From the NCBI GenBank assembly GCA_009665115.1, contig WJXE01000074.1, positions 1 through 8,022 on the forward strand: a DNA stretch of 8,022 bases, read 5' to 3'. Positions 1 to 5,282 of the stretch are shown piece after piece (the first letter of the stretch is position 1; the number at the start of each line of letters is the position of its first letter). This DNA is from Nitrosopumilales archaeon (GTDB lineage: Archaea > Thermoproteota > Nitrososphaeria > Nitrososphaerales > Nitrososphaeraceae). Position numbers and translations under genes: made by a program. The notes beneath the pieces were generated by a model. The model was given only the letters and a program-made list of their open reading frames with translations. It made no database searches and was not told the DNA's origin.

Positions 1-1
1 A

Positions 2-226
2 GGAAACACTCTGACGTGCCCATTTCATGGTGCAAAGTTCGACGTTATCACAGGAAAGAAGCTTACTGAGCCAATTTTAACTCCATCTCAAGGGATGGAA
101 CCATTATCACAAAGTTGGCAAAAATTTTTCGAAAATGTGGGTCAACTTATGGCTCACATTAAGACATATGATCAAACAACTTATGAAACAAGACTCGATG
201 GAGATAGGATCAAAATCAAGATTTAA
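2..226 (+). CDS. Rieske [2Fe-2S] ferredoxin-like protein, C-terminal part (5' end outside window)
   Basis: The reading frame is open from the window edge to the TAA at 224-226 and encodes 74 residues, so the start lies upstream of the window. Near the beginning it reads LTCPFHGAKFDVITG, which matches the second iron-binding box (C-P-x-H-G) of Rieske domains; this Cys and His would hold one iron of a [2Fe-2S] cluster. The first C-x-H box must lie before the window. After the box come a proline-containing turn (LTEPILTP) and about 40 residues with a final basic strand (RIKIKI), longer than the tail of a minimal Rieske ferredoxin. Such proteins are cytoplasmic electron carriers, often for oxygenases, but no partner gene is visible here. 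The family call rests on one box plus its flanks, which are quite characteristic. Oxygenase subunit versus stand-alone ferredoxin cannot be decided. Confidence 0.82.
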   Translation, partial: GNTLTCPFHGAKFDVITGKKLTEPILTPSQGMEPLSQSWQKFFENVGQLMAHIKTYDQTTYETRLDGDRIKIKI

Positions 227-250
227 CAAACACCCTGCGTTACGGTTTGT
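226..250 (+). terminator. possible stem-loop after the Rieske gene
   Basis: ACAAAC at 226-231 pairs with GTTTGT at 245-250 around a 13-nt loop, starting on the last base of the stop codon. There is no clear T tract after it, so a termination role is only a suggestion. Confidence 0.2.
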
Positions 251-705
251 CGTTGTGAGGTACTTTGGCCAATTGAAAGCGAGAAGTGCTGATTTGTTAA
301 GCTGAGATGTAAACACTGGTTCGTGCGCAAGCAGTCAAAGGTTAATTGCAAAGTGAATTCTACATCGGTTACCAGCCACGAAGAACATGTTGCCTTTATG
401 GGCTCTAATTCGCCGTTATAAGTCTAGTATGAATGGGACTCTTCTCATCTTAATGTCGCATACCCGCGAAGTCAACATTAGGGGTCAGGTATAGACCCAG
501 TCTCGAACTTTCATTAAGATTACTGGTTACGGGTTTTTCCAATCTTTTGTATTGTTGTATGTTCTCGGTGCTGCTATGGATTTCAATTGAAGTTAGGCTA
601 TGGGTTGCTCCTATTAAAGATTGTATTCCAAGATTTCAATGCATTTAGAATCTCAATATTCCTTAAGCCATACACAATTCAAAATGAAAGAGTAGACACT
701 ATTCT
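251..705. other. non-coding stretch with no supported gene
   Basis: No convincing coding frame, tRNA or rRNA is seen on either strand. A short hairpin, GGGTC (482-486) with GACCC (494-498), is present without context. The last part (about 596-705) has an open frame of some 37 codons that may be an unrecognisable front part of the decayed integrase that follows. Confidence 0.5.
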
Positions 706-1185
706 CGAGTAAAGTGGGTTATCTAATGGAGCAAGAAAAGAAGCATTAAGTAAAGAAGACATTGTAGAGATATTGGATGCTTGGTGATATAAGACTGAAG
801 ACATACGTTATGCTTTTTGAAGCTGGTAGATTTGTAGCATTAGAAGCATTATCCATTAGAGTTCATGATGTAGACTTTGATGCTGATCCTGTTAAACTGT
901 TTATTCGAGGAGACGAGGGTCATTGTTTTGTATATCGGGCTGACGAGTACAAGTATTGTACTCGTAGAGTTTCTGGTTCAGATAAGGAGAAGTGAATTTC
1001 CAGCACACAGTAGGTACAATGATCTTAATATTGACTCTGGAAGGACTTTGGACTGTGTTGGAAAACGTTGCAAAGAATACAGTGGTGATAATAGCAAGCA
1101 TTGGCCTAGAACGTTTCATACTTTCAGTCAAACAAGGAGGTATCTCTACTGAGTCTTGGTGTCTCGAGACGTTCCGAAGATGATA
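706..1185 (+). pseudogene. decayed tyrosine recombinase / integrase
   Basis: Pieces of a thaumarchaeal-type tyrosine recombinase lie in order in three frames. RVKWV is at 706-720. ALSKEDIVEILDA (about 743-781) follows in another frame. After a one-base slip near 780, GDIRLKTYVM, then EALSIRVHDVDFDADPVKLF and IRGD, and EYKY.TRRVSGSDKEK run from 783 to the stop at 993-995. A third frame (about 1000-1152) gives GRTLDCVGKR.., DNSKHW and RTFHTF..TRRY. Intact relatives, as I remember them, read ALSKEDIVEIL-RLKTYV-TGMR-EALSI-IRGE-EYKYRKRRV-ITFHSFRR. Here the first catalytic Arg box (TGMR) is disrupted to AGRF, about 25 residues between IRGD and EYKY are missing, the HxxR box has become HTFS, and no catalytic Tyr context survives. 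It is therefore dead. It points to an old integrated element. No attachment site or tRNA was found beside it. Confidence 0.72.
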
Positions 1186-1253
1186 TAATATCAATTAGTT
1201 ATTAACAGGAATACCAGCATTATAATATTGTCCAGGTATGAGGAATAGGACTA

Positions 1254-1266
1254 AGATATGATATTA
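1254..1266 (+). promoter_or_regulatory. weak TATA-like element before the PepSY-like gene
   Basis: The A/T-only run agatatgatatta is centred about 24 bp before the ATG at 1284, the position expected for a TATA box of a leaderless archaeal transcript. The match to a TTTATATA-type box is poor. Confidence 0.3.
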
Positions 1267-1283
1267 AAGGGATTAAAAACTAA

Positions 1284-1685
1284 ATGAAAATAGTGGACAA
1301 GAAAATACTTATTGTTATTGCAGTTGCGATAGTTGCAACAGTTGTTGTATATCTAGGATTGGAATATTCGCTATTCCTTCCTACATTCTTTTCTGCACCA
1401 ATATCAAGTGAAGAAGCGGTATCCATTGTAGCACATACATTGAACCTTACCAATTATGATGTAAATGATTTCTCAACTAGTTATGTATATATCAAAGGTG
1501 ATGGCAGCATTTTCGGATCTAATATAAATTCTAATTCAATCGGAAAATATATTGGCAAGACCGCCCCAACAATAACGACAGGAAATTATTTTGCATGGGA
1601 AGTAAAATACAAGAGCGATGATTATTTCCTCGATAGCACTACGGGAGAAATTATTTCAAACTCAAACACCAAGAGATTCGGTTAG
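1284..1685 (+). CDS. membrane-anchored PepSY-like domain protein
   Basis: This encodes 133 residues. Residues 1-7 are basic, 8-26 are a strongly hydrophobic helix (ILIVIAVAIVATVVVYLGL), and the rest is polar. The topology fits a single N-terminal anchor with the C-terminal part outside the cell. The outer part starts with a helix (SSEEAVSIVA, 41-50) and ends with paired strands, AWEVKYKS (104-111) and DYFLDSTTGEIIS (113-125). A helix followed by W-x-V and a final D-x-x-TGEI hairpin is typical of PepSY-type domains, which are linked to inhibition of secreted peptidases and to binding at the cell surface. The match is by pattern only. It stands alone, with no peptidase beside it. ATG 1284 is the first start in the frame and directly precedes the basic-hydrophobic anchor. 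A role cannot be stated beyond a likely cell-surface protein. Confidence 0.72.
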   Translation: MKIVDKKILIVIAVAIVATVVVYLGLEYSLFLPTFFSAPISSEEAVSIVAHTLNLTNYDVNDFSTSYVYIKGDGSIFGSNINSNSIGKYIGKTAPTITTGNYFAWEVKYKSDDYFLDSTTGEIISNSNTKRFG

Positions 1686-1858
1686 AAAATTGTTGAAGGT
1701 TAAGTTATTGCTAGACAATAGCATTTTGGAGATAATTAATTGAATCGACTAACCCGTTCTCAGATTAGATTAAGTTTTCAGTATTATGTCTTATACTGTT
1801 ACTATGTACTTCTTGTGATCAAACATTTTTTCCACTCCTTATAATCCAATCCGTAACC
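1686..1858. other. gene-free stretch downstream of the PepSY-like gene
   Basis: It is AT-rich with scattered stops. A small inverted repeat (ATTG-CTAGA-CAAT, about 1708-1720) follows the upstream gene by about 20 bp and is followed by a short T run; it could mark transcript ends, but weakly. The minus-strand frame of the neighbouring remnant continues here for 19 codons beyond its TAG at 1859-1861. Confidence 0.4.
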
Positions 1859-2043
1859 CTAAGGGGCTATAACCGTTAGAGCAATTATAAAATTAGCAAT
1901 AGTTAACGAATTATCATTCTCTCGAAATTCTTGTGAATGCTCTAGAACACTCACGTGCTAATCCTTCTGCCGCGGTTTCTCTCTTTCTATTGAACAGTAA
2001 AGCATCTGTAGTGCTATTACTCGTCTGTTATTGTTCTCATCAT
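1859..2043 (-). pseudogene. decayed small membrane protein gene
   Basis: On the minus strand, ATG-ATG (2043-2038) opens MMRTITDE. Coding-like sequence then continues in a second frame as SNSTTDALLFNRKRETAAEGLARE (about 2022-1950). After one extra base at 1949 it goes on as VLEHSQEFRENDNSLTIA and NFIIALTVIAP to a TAG at 1861-1859. Read together this is about 60 residues: a charged amphipathic helix (GLAREVLEHSQEF) followed by one hydrophobic segment (NSLTIANFIIALTVIAP). That layout suits a small helix-plus-anchor membrane protein, of a kind I associate loosely with Nitrososphaeria. At least two one-base frame changes are needed, so it is either a pseudogene or carries sequencing errors. The frame stays open for 19 codons after the TAG, which may also be a mutation. 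Confidence 0.45.
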
Positions 2044-2240
2044 TGCATTTAGCATTGATGCAATCCTTAATCTTGTTATTACCTGTTGGATGTGAGTTTT
2101 CTAGGCATTCGAGAATCAATATAAACAGTAAATTTCAACAATATATCGAAGTATTCTAAGCAATATTTCCAGTTGATAAAAGTCTATCTGTCATTGCGTA
2201 CCTTGGATCTTTAACTTGGTTTATATGCAATGTAGAAGGT

Positions 2241-2279
2241 GTCACTTAGTGAAATTACAATCGGTCACTCGGTGAAATT
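2241..2279. repeat. tandem palindromic repeat GTCACTNNGTGAAATT x2
   Basis: GTCACTTAGTGAAATT (2241-2256) and GTCACTCGGTGAAATT (2264-2279) are 14/16 identical and offset by 23 bp. Each contains an interrupted palindrome (TCAC..GTGA). The half-site TCACT/AGTGA is the same as in the operator array at 3046-3100. This looks like a pair of binding sites for a dimeric regulator, but no start codon lies close by. The nearest remnant is the decayed minus-strand gene about 200 bp away. The rest of 2044-2351 shows nothing recognisable. Confidence 0.5.
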
Positions 2280-2351
2280 GTCAAAGTTTTATTTCTTAGC
2301 CTATTTCTTTGTGGCAAACTACCGCAGAGAAGAAAAAGTTAAGATCTACTT

Positions 2352-2829
2352 TCAGGTTCGGTTATTTTTATGATGATGACTGGTAGATGTTGATAATGAT
2401 GTCGAACCGGTATCTGATCCCGTCCCTGTTAGACCAGTATAACTTATACTACCGCCACGGATAGCAGCGCTTCCATCGGAGTATTGAATATAAAACCTGT
2501 TTACCTTTTCTATAGAGGGGGATCCCCCTTTACTAAAGTTGTTTTATTTCGATAGTATAGGATATAACTCCACGGTCAACCAATATTCCATTTTTTAATG
2601 GTACATATACACTAGCAGACTTATCTGCACTAATTACTTCTGTTGTAAGTGTATTAAGACTGTCTCTCTTATCGAATATGTTATTTGCAACACGTTGACT
2701 TTTTTCCGAAATATACACTAAAATTTCGGCTCTTTTCTCCTCAACTCCCCTATTTTCCAAATTGAGCCTAATTCCAATCAGTTGATTTCTGAGGGCATAT
2801 TCAGGTTCCACTTTAGTGACGACAATCAT
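2352..2829 (-). CDS. beta-rich protein with Ser/Thr-rich tail; frame interrupted by a +1 shift at CTT-TAG
   Basis: ATG 2829 opens a 98-residue frame that ends at TAG (2535-2533). It alternates hydrophobic and charged residues in a beta-sandwich manner (IGIRLNLENRG, RAEILVYISEKS, SASVYVPL, VISYTIEIKQ), like small adhesion or CARDB-type folds. If one base is skipped after the CTT before the stop, the frame continues SKGGSPSIEKVNRFYIQYSDG... for 60 more residues to TGA 2354-2352. That part has a strand pair and a low-complexity Gly/Ser/Thr tail ending HHHKNNRT. The two open frames overlap by only about four codons, so the shift must occur there. Skipping one base at a CUU followed by a stop resembles the known +1 frameshift in bacterial release factor 2 genes. 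A point insertion or sequencing error is equally possible. No signal peptide is visible. The family is not recognised. Confidence 0.6.
2517..2528. repeat. perfect palindrome GGGGGATCCCCC
   Basis: This 12-bp perfect palindrome lies a few bases 3' (minus strand) of the tandem stops TAG-TAA that end the first frame of the 2829 gene. In RNA it can form only a 4-bp GC stem with a 4-nt loop, or pair between molecules. It is the most GC-rich spot in the neighbourhood. Confidence 0.6.
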
Positions 2830-2849
2830 GATAAGTATATTTCACTCTC

Positions 2850-2889
2850 TTTCTCTATTGAGAGAAACGATGGCTCCGGATATAAAAAA
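2850..2889 (-). promoter_or_regulatory. promoter of the minus-strand 2829 gene with inverted repeat at the expected start site
   Basis: On the minus strand the run TTTTTTATA (2881-2889) is a good archaeal TATA box and predicts a transcription start near 2859. That point lies inside a perfect inverted repeat, TTTCTCT (2850-2856) with AGAGAAA (2861-2867) and a 4-nt spacer. The arrangement suits a repressor site over the start, or a short leader hairpin about 20 nt before the ATG. Confidence 0.45.
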
Positions 2890-3006
2890 CATGTTACGAA
2901 AATATAGACTCATTTGTGTGTAGCATTAGCAAAGTTTGAATTGTGTGCTTATGTTACATTATCATCTCGTGCGTTGCCAAGAGTAACTTTTCCTGCTTTA
3001 TATTTC

Positions 3007-3034
3007 GCCAGAGATATGCATTTTTAGCCAGAGA
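3007..3034 (+). repeat. direct repeat GCCAGAGA x2
   Basis: GCCAGAGA occurs at 3007-3014 and 3027-3034, exactly 20 bp apart (about two helical turns), just upstream of the three-palindrome array. It could be a second regulator site of the same promoter. Confidence 0.4.
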
Positions 3035-3045
3035 AGTAACATTTG

Positions 3046-3112
3046 TCACTAGTGATTCAAGAGATATCGCTAGTGAGACAATAGAATATCACTAGTGATA
3101 CATATATAATAC
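3046..3112 (+). promoter_or_regulatory. promoter with three phased palindromic operators and TATA box
   Basis: TCACTAGTGA is at 3046-3055, TCGCTAGTGA (one change) at 3067-3076, and TCACTAGTGA at 3089-3098. The last lies within a perfect 14-bp palindrome, TATCACTAGTGATA (3087-3100). Centres are 21 and 22 bp apart, two turns of the helix, so a dimeric regulator would bind the same face three times. A TATA box (TATATAAT, 3103-3110) follows at once, centred 26 bp before the ATG at 3133, which predicts a leaderless mRNA. Sites directly upstream of the TATA box in archaea can serve activation, and the last one nearly touches the box, so it could also block TBP. The minus-strand gene at 2829 shares the intergenic region. 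Confidence 0.82.
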
Positions 3113-3132
3113 ATATTGTTCATTGATAAATC

Positions 3133-3459
3133 ATGCAAAGGCAAAATGTAGAAAAAATCTCCTTCGTATGGCGAGCTCTTCCCGCTCTTGGGATATCTGT
3201 AATAGCTGATGCCTTGGACTTTATTGAGGGACCAATTCTAAGCATCCCGCCAATAGGTGACATACCTAATGCCATTATAACTGGCTTATTATTTGCAATA
3301 ACAAGAAATAAAAGATCAGCTGCAATAAATTTAATTAAATTCATACCTTTCATAGGCGATTTCATTCCGACTTATACAATAACTACTCTTATGTGGATTT
3401 ACACGGAATCGAATAAGAAAAGTAAAACGCTCCAGTACGTAAAAAAATTGAATCAATAG
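3133..3459 (+). CDS. small membrane protein with two IPxIGDxxP repeats (DUF4112-like)
   Basis: This encodes 108 residues with a basic start and a basic tail (NKKSKTLQYVKKLNQ). Two hydrophobic blocks each open with the same motif: IPPIGDIPNAIITGLLFAI (38-56) and IPFIGDFIPTYTITTLMWI (71-89), 33 residues apart. A further helix (about 13-32, RALPALGISVIADALDF) precedes them. Repeated P-x-I/L-G-D motifs at helix starts recall DUF4112-type membrane proteins, but this is by pattern and the function is unknown. It probably sits in the cytoplasmic membrane as a pair of similar hairpins. ATG 3133 is supported by the TATA box 26 bp upstream. It is the target of the three-operator promoter, so expression is probably tightly controlled. 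It ends convergent with the sensor gene 51 bp away. Confidence 0.78.
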   Translation: MQRQNVEKISFVWRALPALGISVIADALDFIEGPILSIPPIGDIPNAIITGLLFAITRNKRSAAINLIKFIPFIGDFIPTYTITTLMWIYTESNKKSKTLQYVKKLNQ

Positions 3460-3510
3460 CCTCTTTTGCTTTTGCAACCAGATTACCAAGGTTGACAGAA
3501 AATGAAGCTT
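3460..3510. terminator. intergenic region between convergent genes with short stem-loop and T-rich runs
   Basis: CAACC (3475-3479) pairs with GGTTG (3490-3494). T-rich runs lie at 3461-3473 and from 3507 onward on the plus strand. Archaeal termination usually needs only T-rich runs, so this probably ends the 3133 gene. The evidence is modest. Confidence 0.35.
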
Positions 3511-4593
3511 TTATTTTTCTTTCTGTTGTTCAGATGACCATCGACGCGAATAAAATTCATCCTTGAGTTCAAGTCCCTTAAACATTTGAAAATATGCTTG
3601 TTTTATCTTATTTTGCTTGTCAAATTCAGATCGTATCCAAAGTGTTTCAAATATAGATATGCAAGAAGAGACTGTCAATTCACTATTTGAATAGATGGCA
3701 GATCCTGATGCTTCCTCAAAGGTTTTCTTTGCATCATCGTTTACTTCTATAGCCACAGAAGTTGCTTGATCAACAACTAGAGTCACGATCTTGGTTTGTA
3801 AGGGTTTTGTAATGTATTGAACATGTAACTGTCCATGACTTTGCCTAAGTTCTTCTTGAATGATGTCCTTAGCAACATCGTCACCTGCTTGGATCAACAC
3901 CTTGACACTTACATCTTTTGGGACTTGCGATAATAAGTTTAACATACCACCATACTTCGCCCGATAAAACGAGTGAGCGGTGGAAAATAGTAAAAGGATT
4001 TCATCTCTTGCTGACATTAGTAGATTGGTGACAATTTTTCTTATTTCTGCAGGTTCATTAATGGTATCTGCGAATTCACTTCTAGTTCCTCTTCCAATTT
4101 CCTTGATTTTCTCTTTTGCAGGAGTCGCATTATTACAAAGGTTATCAAATAGATATTGCTGTATATCTACAAATGATTTGGTATTAGTATGGAAGAGTTG
4201 TTGTCTTTCTGTAATTTTCCCTTCATTCTCTATAATATAACATAGATAACTAATTCCATCTGCTATCTGAAAATTGCCTTTAATTTTGTCATTATGGAAA
4301 ACCTCTCCGCATCTCATCATTTGTCTGCAAAAAGATATATTTCCTTCATTGAGGGCAGTAACGAACCTCACTCTTATTCCTTTATCTTTGAGAACCTTTA
4401 TGGCATTCCATAACTTTTCATTTTCCATTAATAAAGCCACTCCATTTTGGTCAATACAACAATCGAATCTTTCGTTTATATTTGAAATTATTTCTAATGG
4501 TAGTTTTGCTATATCTTCGTTAGCATACTGGATTTCAATTTGAGCGGGATGCCAATCTGTCGGCAAAGTCAGCCAGTTAATAATCGGTGTCAA
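3511..4593 (-). CDS. stand-alone sensor-module protein related to N-terminal part of thaumarchaeal histidine kinases
   Basis: This encodes 360 residues, read from TTG at 4593 because no ATG occurs before residue 56. The sequence follows, as I remember them, the signal-input half of Nitrososphaeria histidine kinases: ERFDCCIDQNG (41-51), LKDKGIRVRFVTALNEGNIS (68-87), the EVFHNDKIKGNFQIAD block (97-112), QQYLFDNLCNNATPAKEKIKEI (145-166), then a second half with ARDEILLLFSTAHSF (195-209), VKVLIQAGDD (230-239), SVAIEVNDD (279-287), AIYSNSE (299-305) and SIFETLW (313-319). In kinases the dimerisation helix with its H-E-x-x-x-P box follows; here the protein ends about 40 residues later with a charged tail and has no HisKA or HATPase boxes. 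It is thus a sensor without output, perhaps cytoplasmic and acting on a partner, or a truncated kinase. Several Cys (45, 46, 89, 95, 118, 153) could matter for sensing. It has its own promoter. Confidence 0.75.
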   Translation of the reverse strand: MTPIINWLTLPTDWHPAQIEIQYANEDIAKLPLEIISNINERFDCCIDQNGVALLMENEKLWNAIKVLKDKGIRVRFVTALNEGNISFCRQMMRCGEVFHNDKIKGNFQIADGISYLCYIIENEGKITERQQLFHTNTKSFVDIQQYLFDNLCNNATPAKEKIKEIGRGTRSEFADTINEPAEIRKIVTNLLMSARDEILLLFSTAHSFYRAKYGGMLNLLSQVPKDVSVKVLIQAGDDVAKDIIQEELRQSHGQLHVQYITKPLQTKIVTLVVDQATSVAIEVNDDAKKTFEEASGSAIYSNSELTVSSCISIFETLWIRSEFDKQNKIKQAYFQMFKGLELKDEFYSRRWSSEQQKEK

Positions 4594-4615
4594 GATATTT
4601 AAAGTCAGTCTTGAT

Positions 4616-4649
4616 ATTCTCGATTCTCGAGAATTTTTTATTATATATA
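4616..4649 (-). promoter_or_regulatory. promoter and operator of the sensor-module gene
   Basis: On the minus strand TATATATAA (4641-4649) is a TATA box that predicts a start near 4619, giving a leader of about 26 nt to the TTG. Between box and start lies a perfect 12-bp palindrome, ATTCTCGAGAAT (4623-4634), with an extra half-site ATTCTCG directly beside it (4616-4622). A protein bound there would cover the transcription start, so repression is likely. Confidence 0.55.
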
Positions 4650-4694
4650 CTGAATGAAAAAAAAGAATTATGATTTTTTTTGGAAGGATAAATG

Positions 4695-4701
4695 TTTAAA
4701 A
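4695..4701 (+). promoter_or_regulatory. TATA box of the DUF4242-like gene
   Basis: TTTAAAA is centred about 28 bp before the TTG at 4726, so transcription should start at or next to the start codon (leaderless mRNA). Confidence 0.5.
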
Positions 4702-4725
4702 GTGAGATGTTTTTTATTTGACTAG

Positions 4726-4980
4726 TTGCCCGTATTTCTGGATGTCCATAAGGTCCCTTTCACAGAAGAGCATTTAAAGGAGCTTTGTAATGCTCCTGTA
4801 GATGAGTTCGGCGTCAGTCATGTAAATTTGTTGTATAATAAGGAGGCAAATGTTTGCTTTTGCATACTGGATGCCCCTGATGTCGCAGCTGTTGAAAATC
4901 ATCATAATAAAGCTGGAGTAAAATGTGAATGGATTACGGAAGTAAACCTGGCTAGAGCTGTGCCCTCTGATAAATCTTGA
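4726..4980 (+). CDS. DUF4242 family (nickel-binding-like) protein, TTG start
   Basis: This encodes 84 residues, MPVFLDVHKV... The opening M-P-x-F-x-D-V-H, a middle part where strand HVNLLYNKEANVCFCILDAPD (32-52) precedes helix VAAVENHHNKAG (53-64), and the closing strand EWITEV match the DUF4242 family of small ferredoxin-like folds. A Streptomyces member of that family is known to bind nickel. His8, His59 and His60 are candidate ligands, and Cys44/Cys46 are extra. The TTG is chosen because an in-frame TAG (4723-4725) directly precedes it and the protein then starts exactly as the family does. The function in archaea is unknown; metal storage, sensing or delivery is possible. It is divergent from the sensor-module gene across a 132-bp region, which may or may not link them. 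Confidence 0.85.
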   Translation: MPVFLDVHKVPFTEEHLKELCNAPVDEFGVSHVNLLYNKEANVCFCILDAPDVAAVENHHNKAGVKCEWITEVNLARAVPSDKS

Positions 4981-5282
4981 ACCACCTAAGCTCATCTCGC
5001 TCTGACATCGGAAACGCTAGTATCCATAACGAATACTTTTTCTAGCTGAATAATGCCGACAGGATACAGCCAGACAGACATACGTACAGGCTAACACTGT
5101 ATTCGTTGCGTTAGCAAAGTCAAGACGTAGGCACGCCTGTAGATATGTAGAACCGATAAAAGTCAACATACGTAGTTAGAAGAAGTAATCGTCTCTAGAC
5201 ATTAAATCCTTCTTCAGAGAATGCAATATATGTAACTCCATATCATAAAATGTGATCTTTTTTGGCGAATAACAGTTTTCCG
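4981..5282. ncRNA. gene-free region with a possible structured RNA (5079-5147)
   Basis: No coding frame is supported. A T5 run (about 5036-5041) after the DUF4242-like gene may end its transcript. The segment CATACGTACAG (5079-5089) pairs with CTGTAGATATG (5137-5147) at 9 of 11 positions, and between them GCTAAC (5090-5095) pairs with GTTAGC (5110-5115). This nested layout and a visibly higher GC content than the flanks suggest a folded RNA or a complex regulatory site. TATA-like runs at 5224-5232 and 5243-5250 precede the next gene. Confidence 0.25.

Noticed and set aside
411..530. Possible tRNA near a CTCGAAC string
   Set aside because: No acceptor stem, anticodon arm or T-arm could be paired around it.
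901..1194. Minus-strand open frame of 97 codons
   Set aside because: It is antisense to the integrase remnant, which explains the same bases with recognisable recombinase pieces on the plus strand.
2517..2528. GGGGGATCCCCC as a transcription terminator
   Set aside because: It lies inside the frame continuation, cannot form a long stem because of its 2-nt centre, and archaeal terminators are T-rich rather than GC-hairpin based.
3120..3365. Minus-strand frame opposite the small membrane protein
   Set aside because: The plus frame has a TATA box, a leaderless ATG and an internal repeat; the minus frame is a shadow.
3980..4543. Two plus-strand frames (3980-4240 and 4274-4543)
   Set aside because: They lie antisense within the 360-residue sensor-module gene, which has clear family resemblance.
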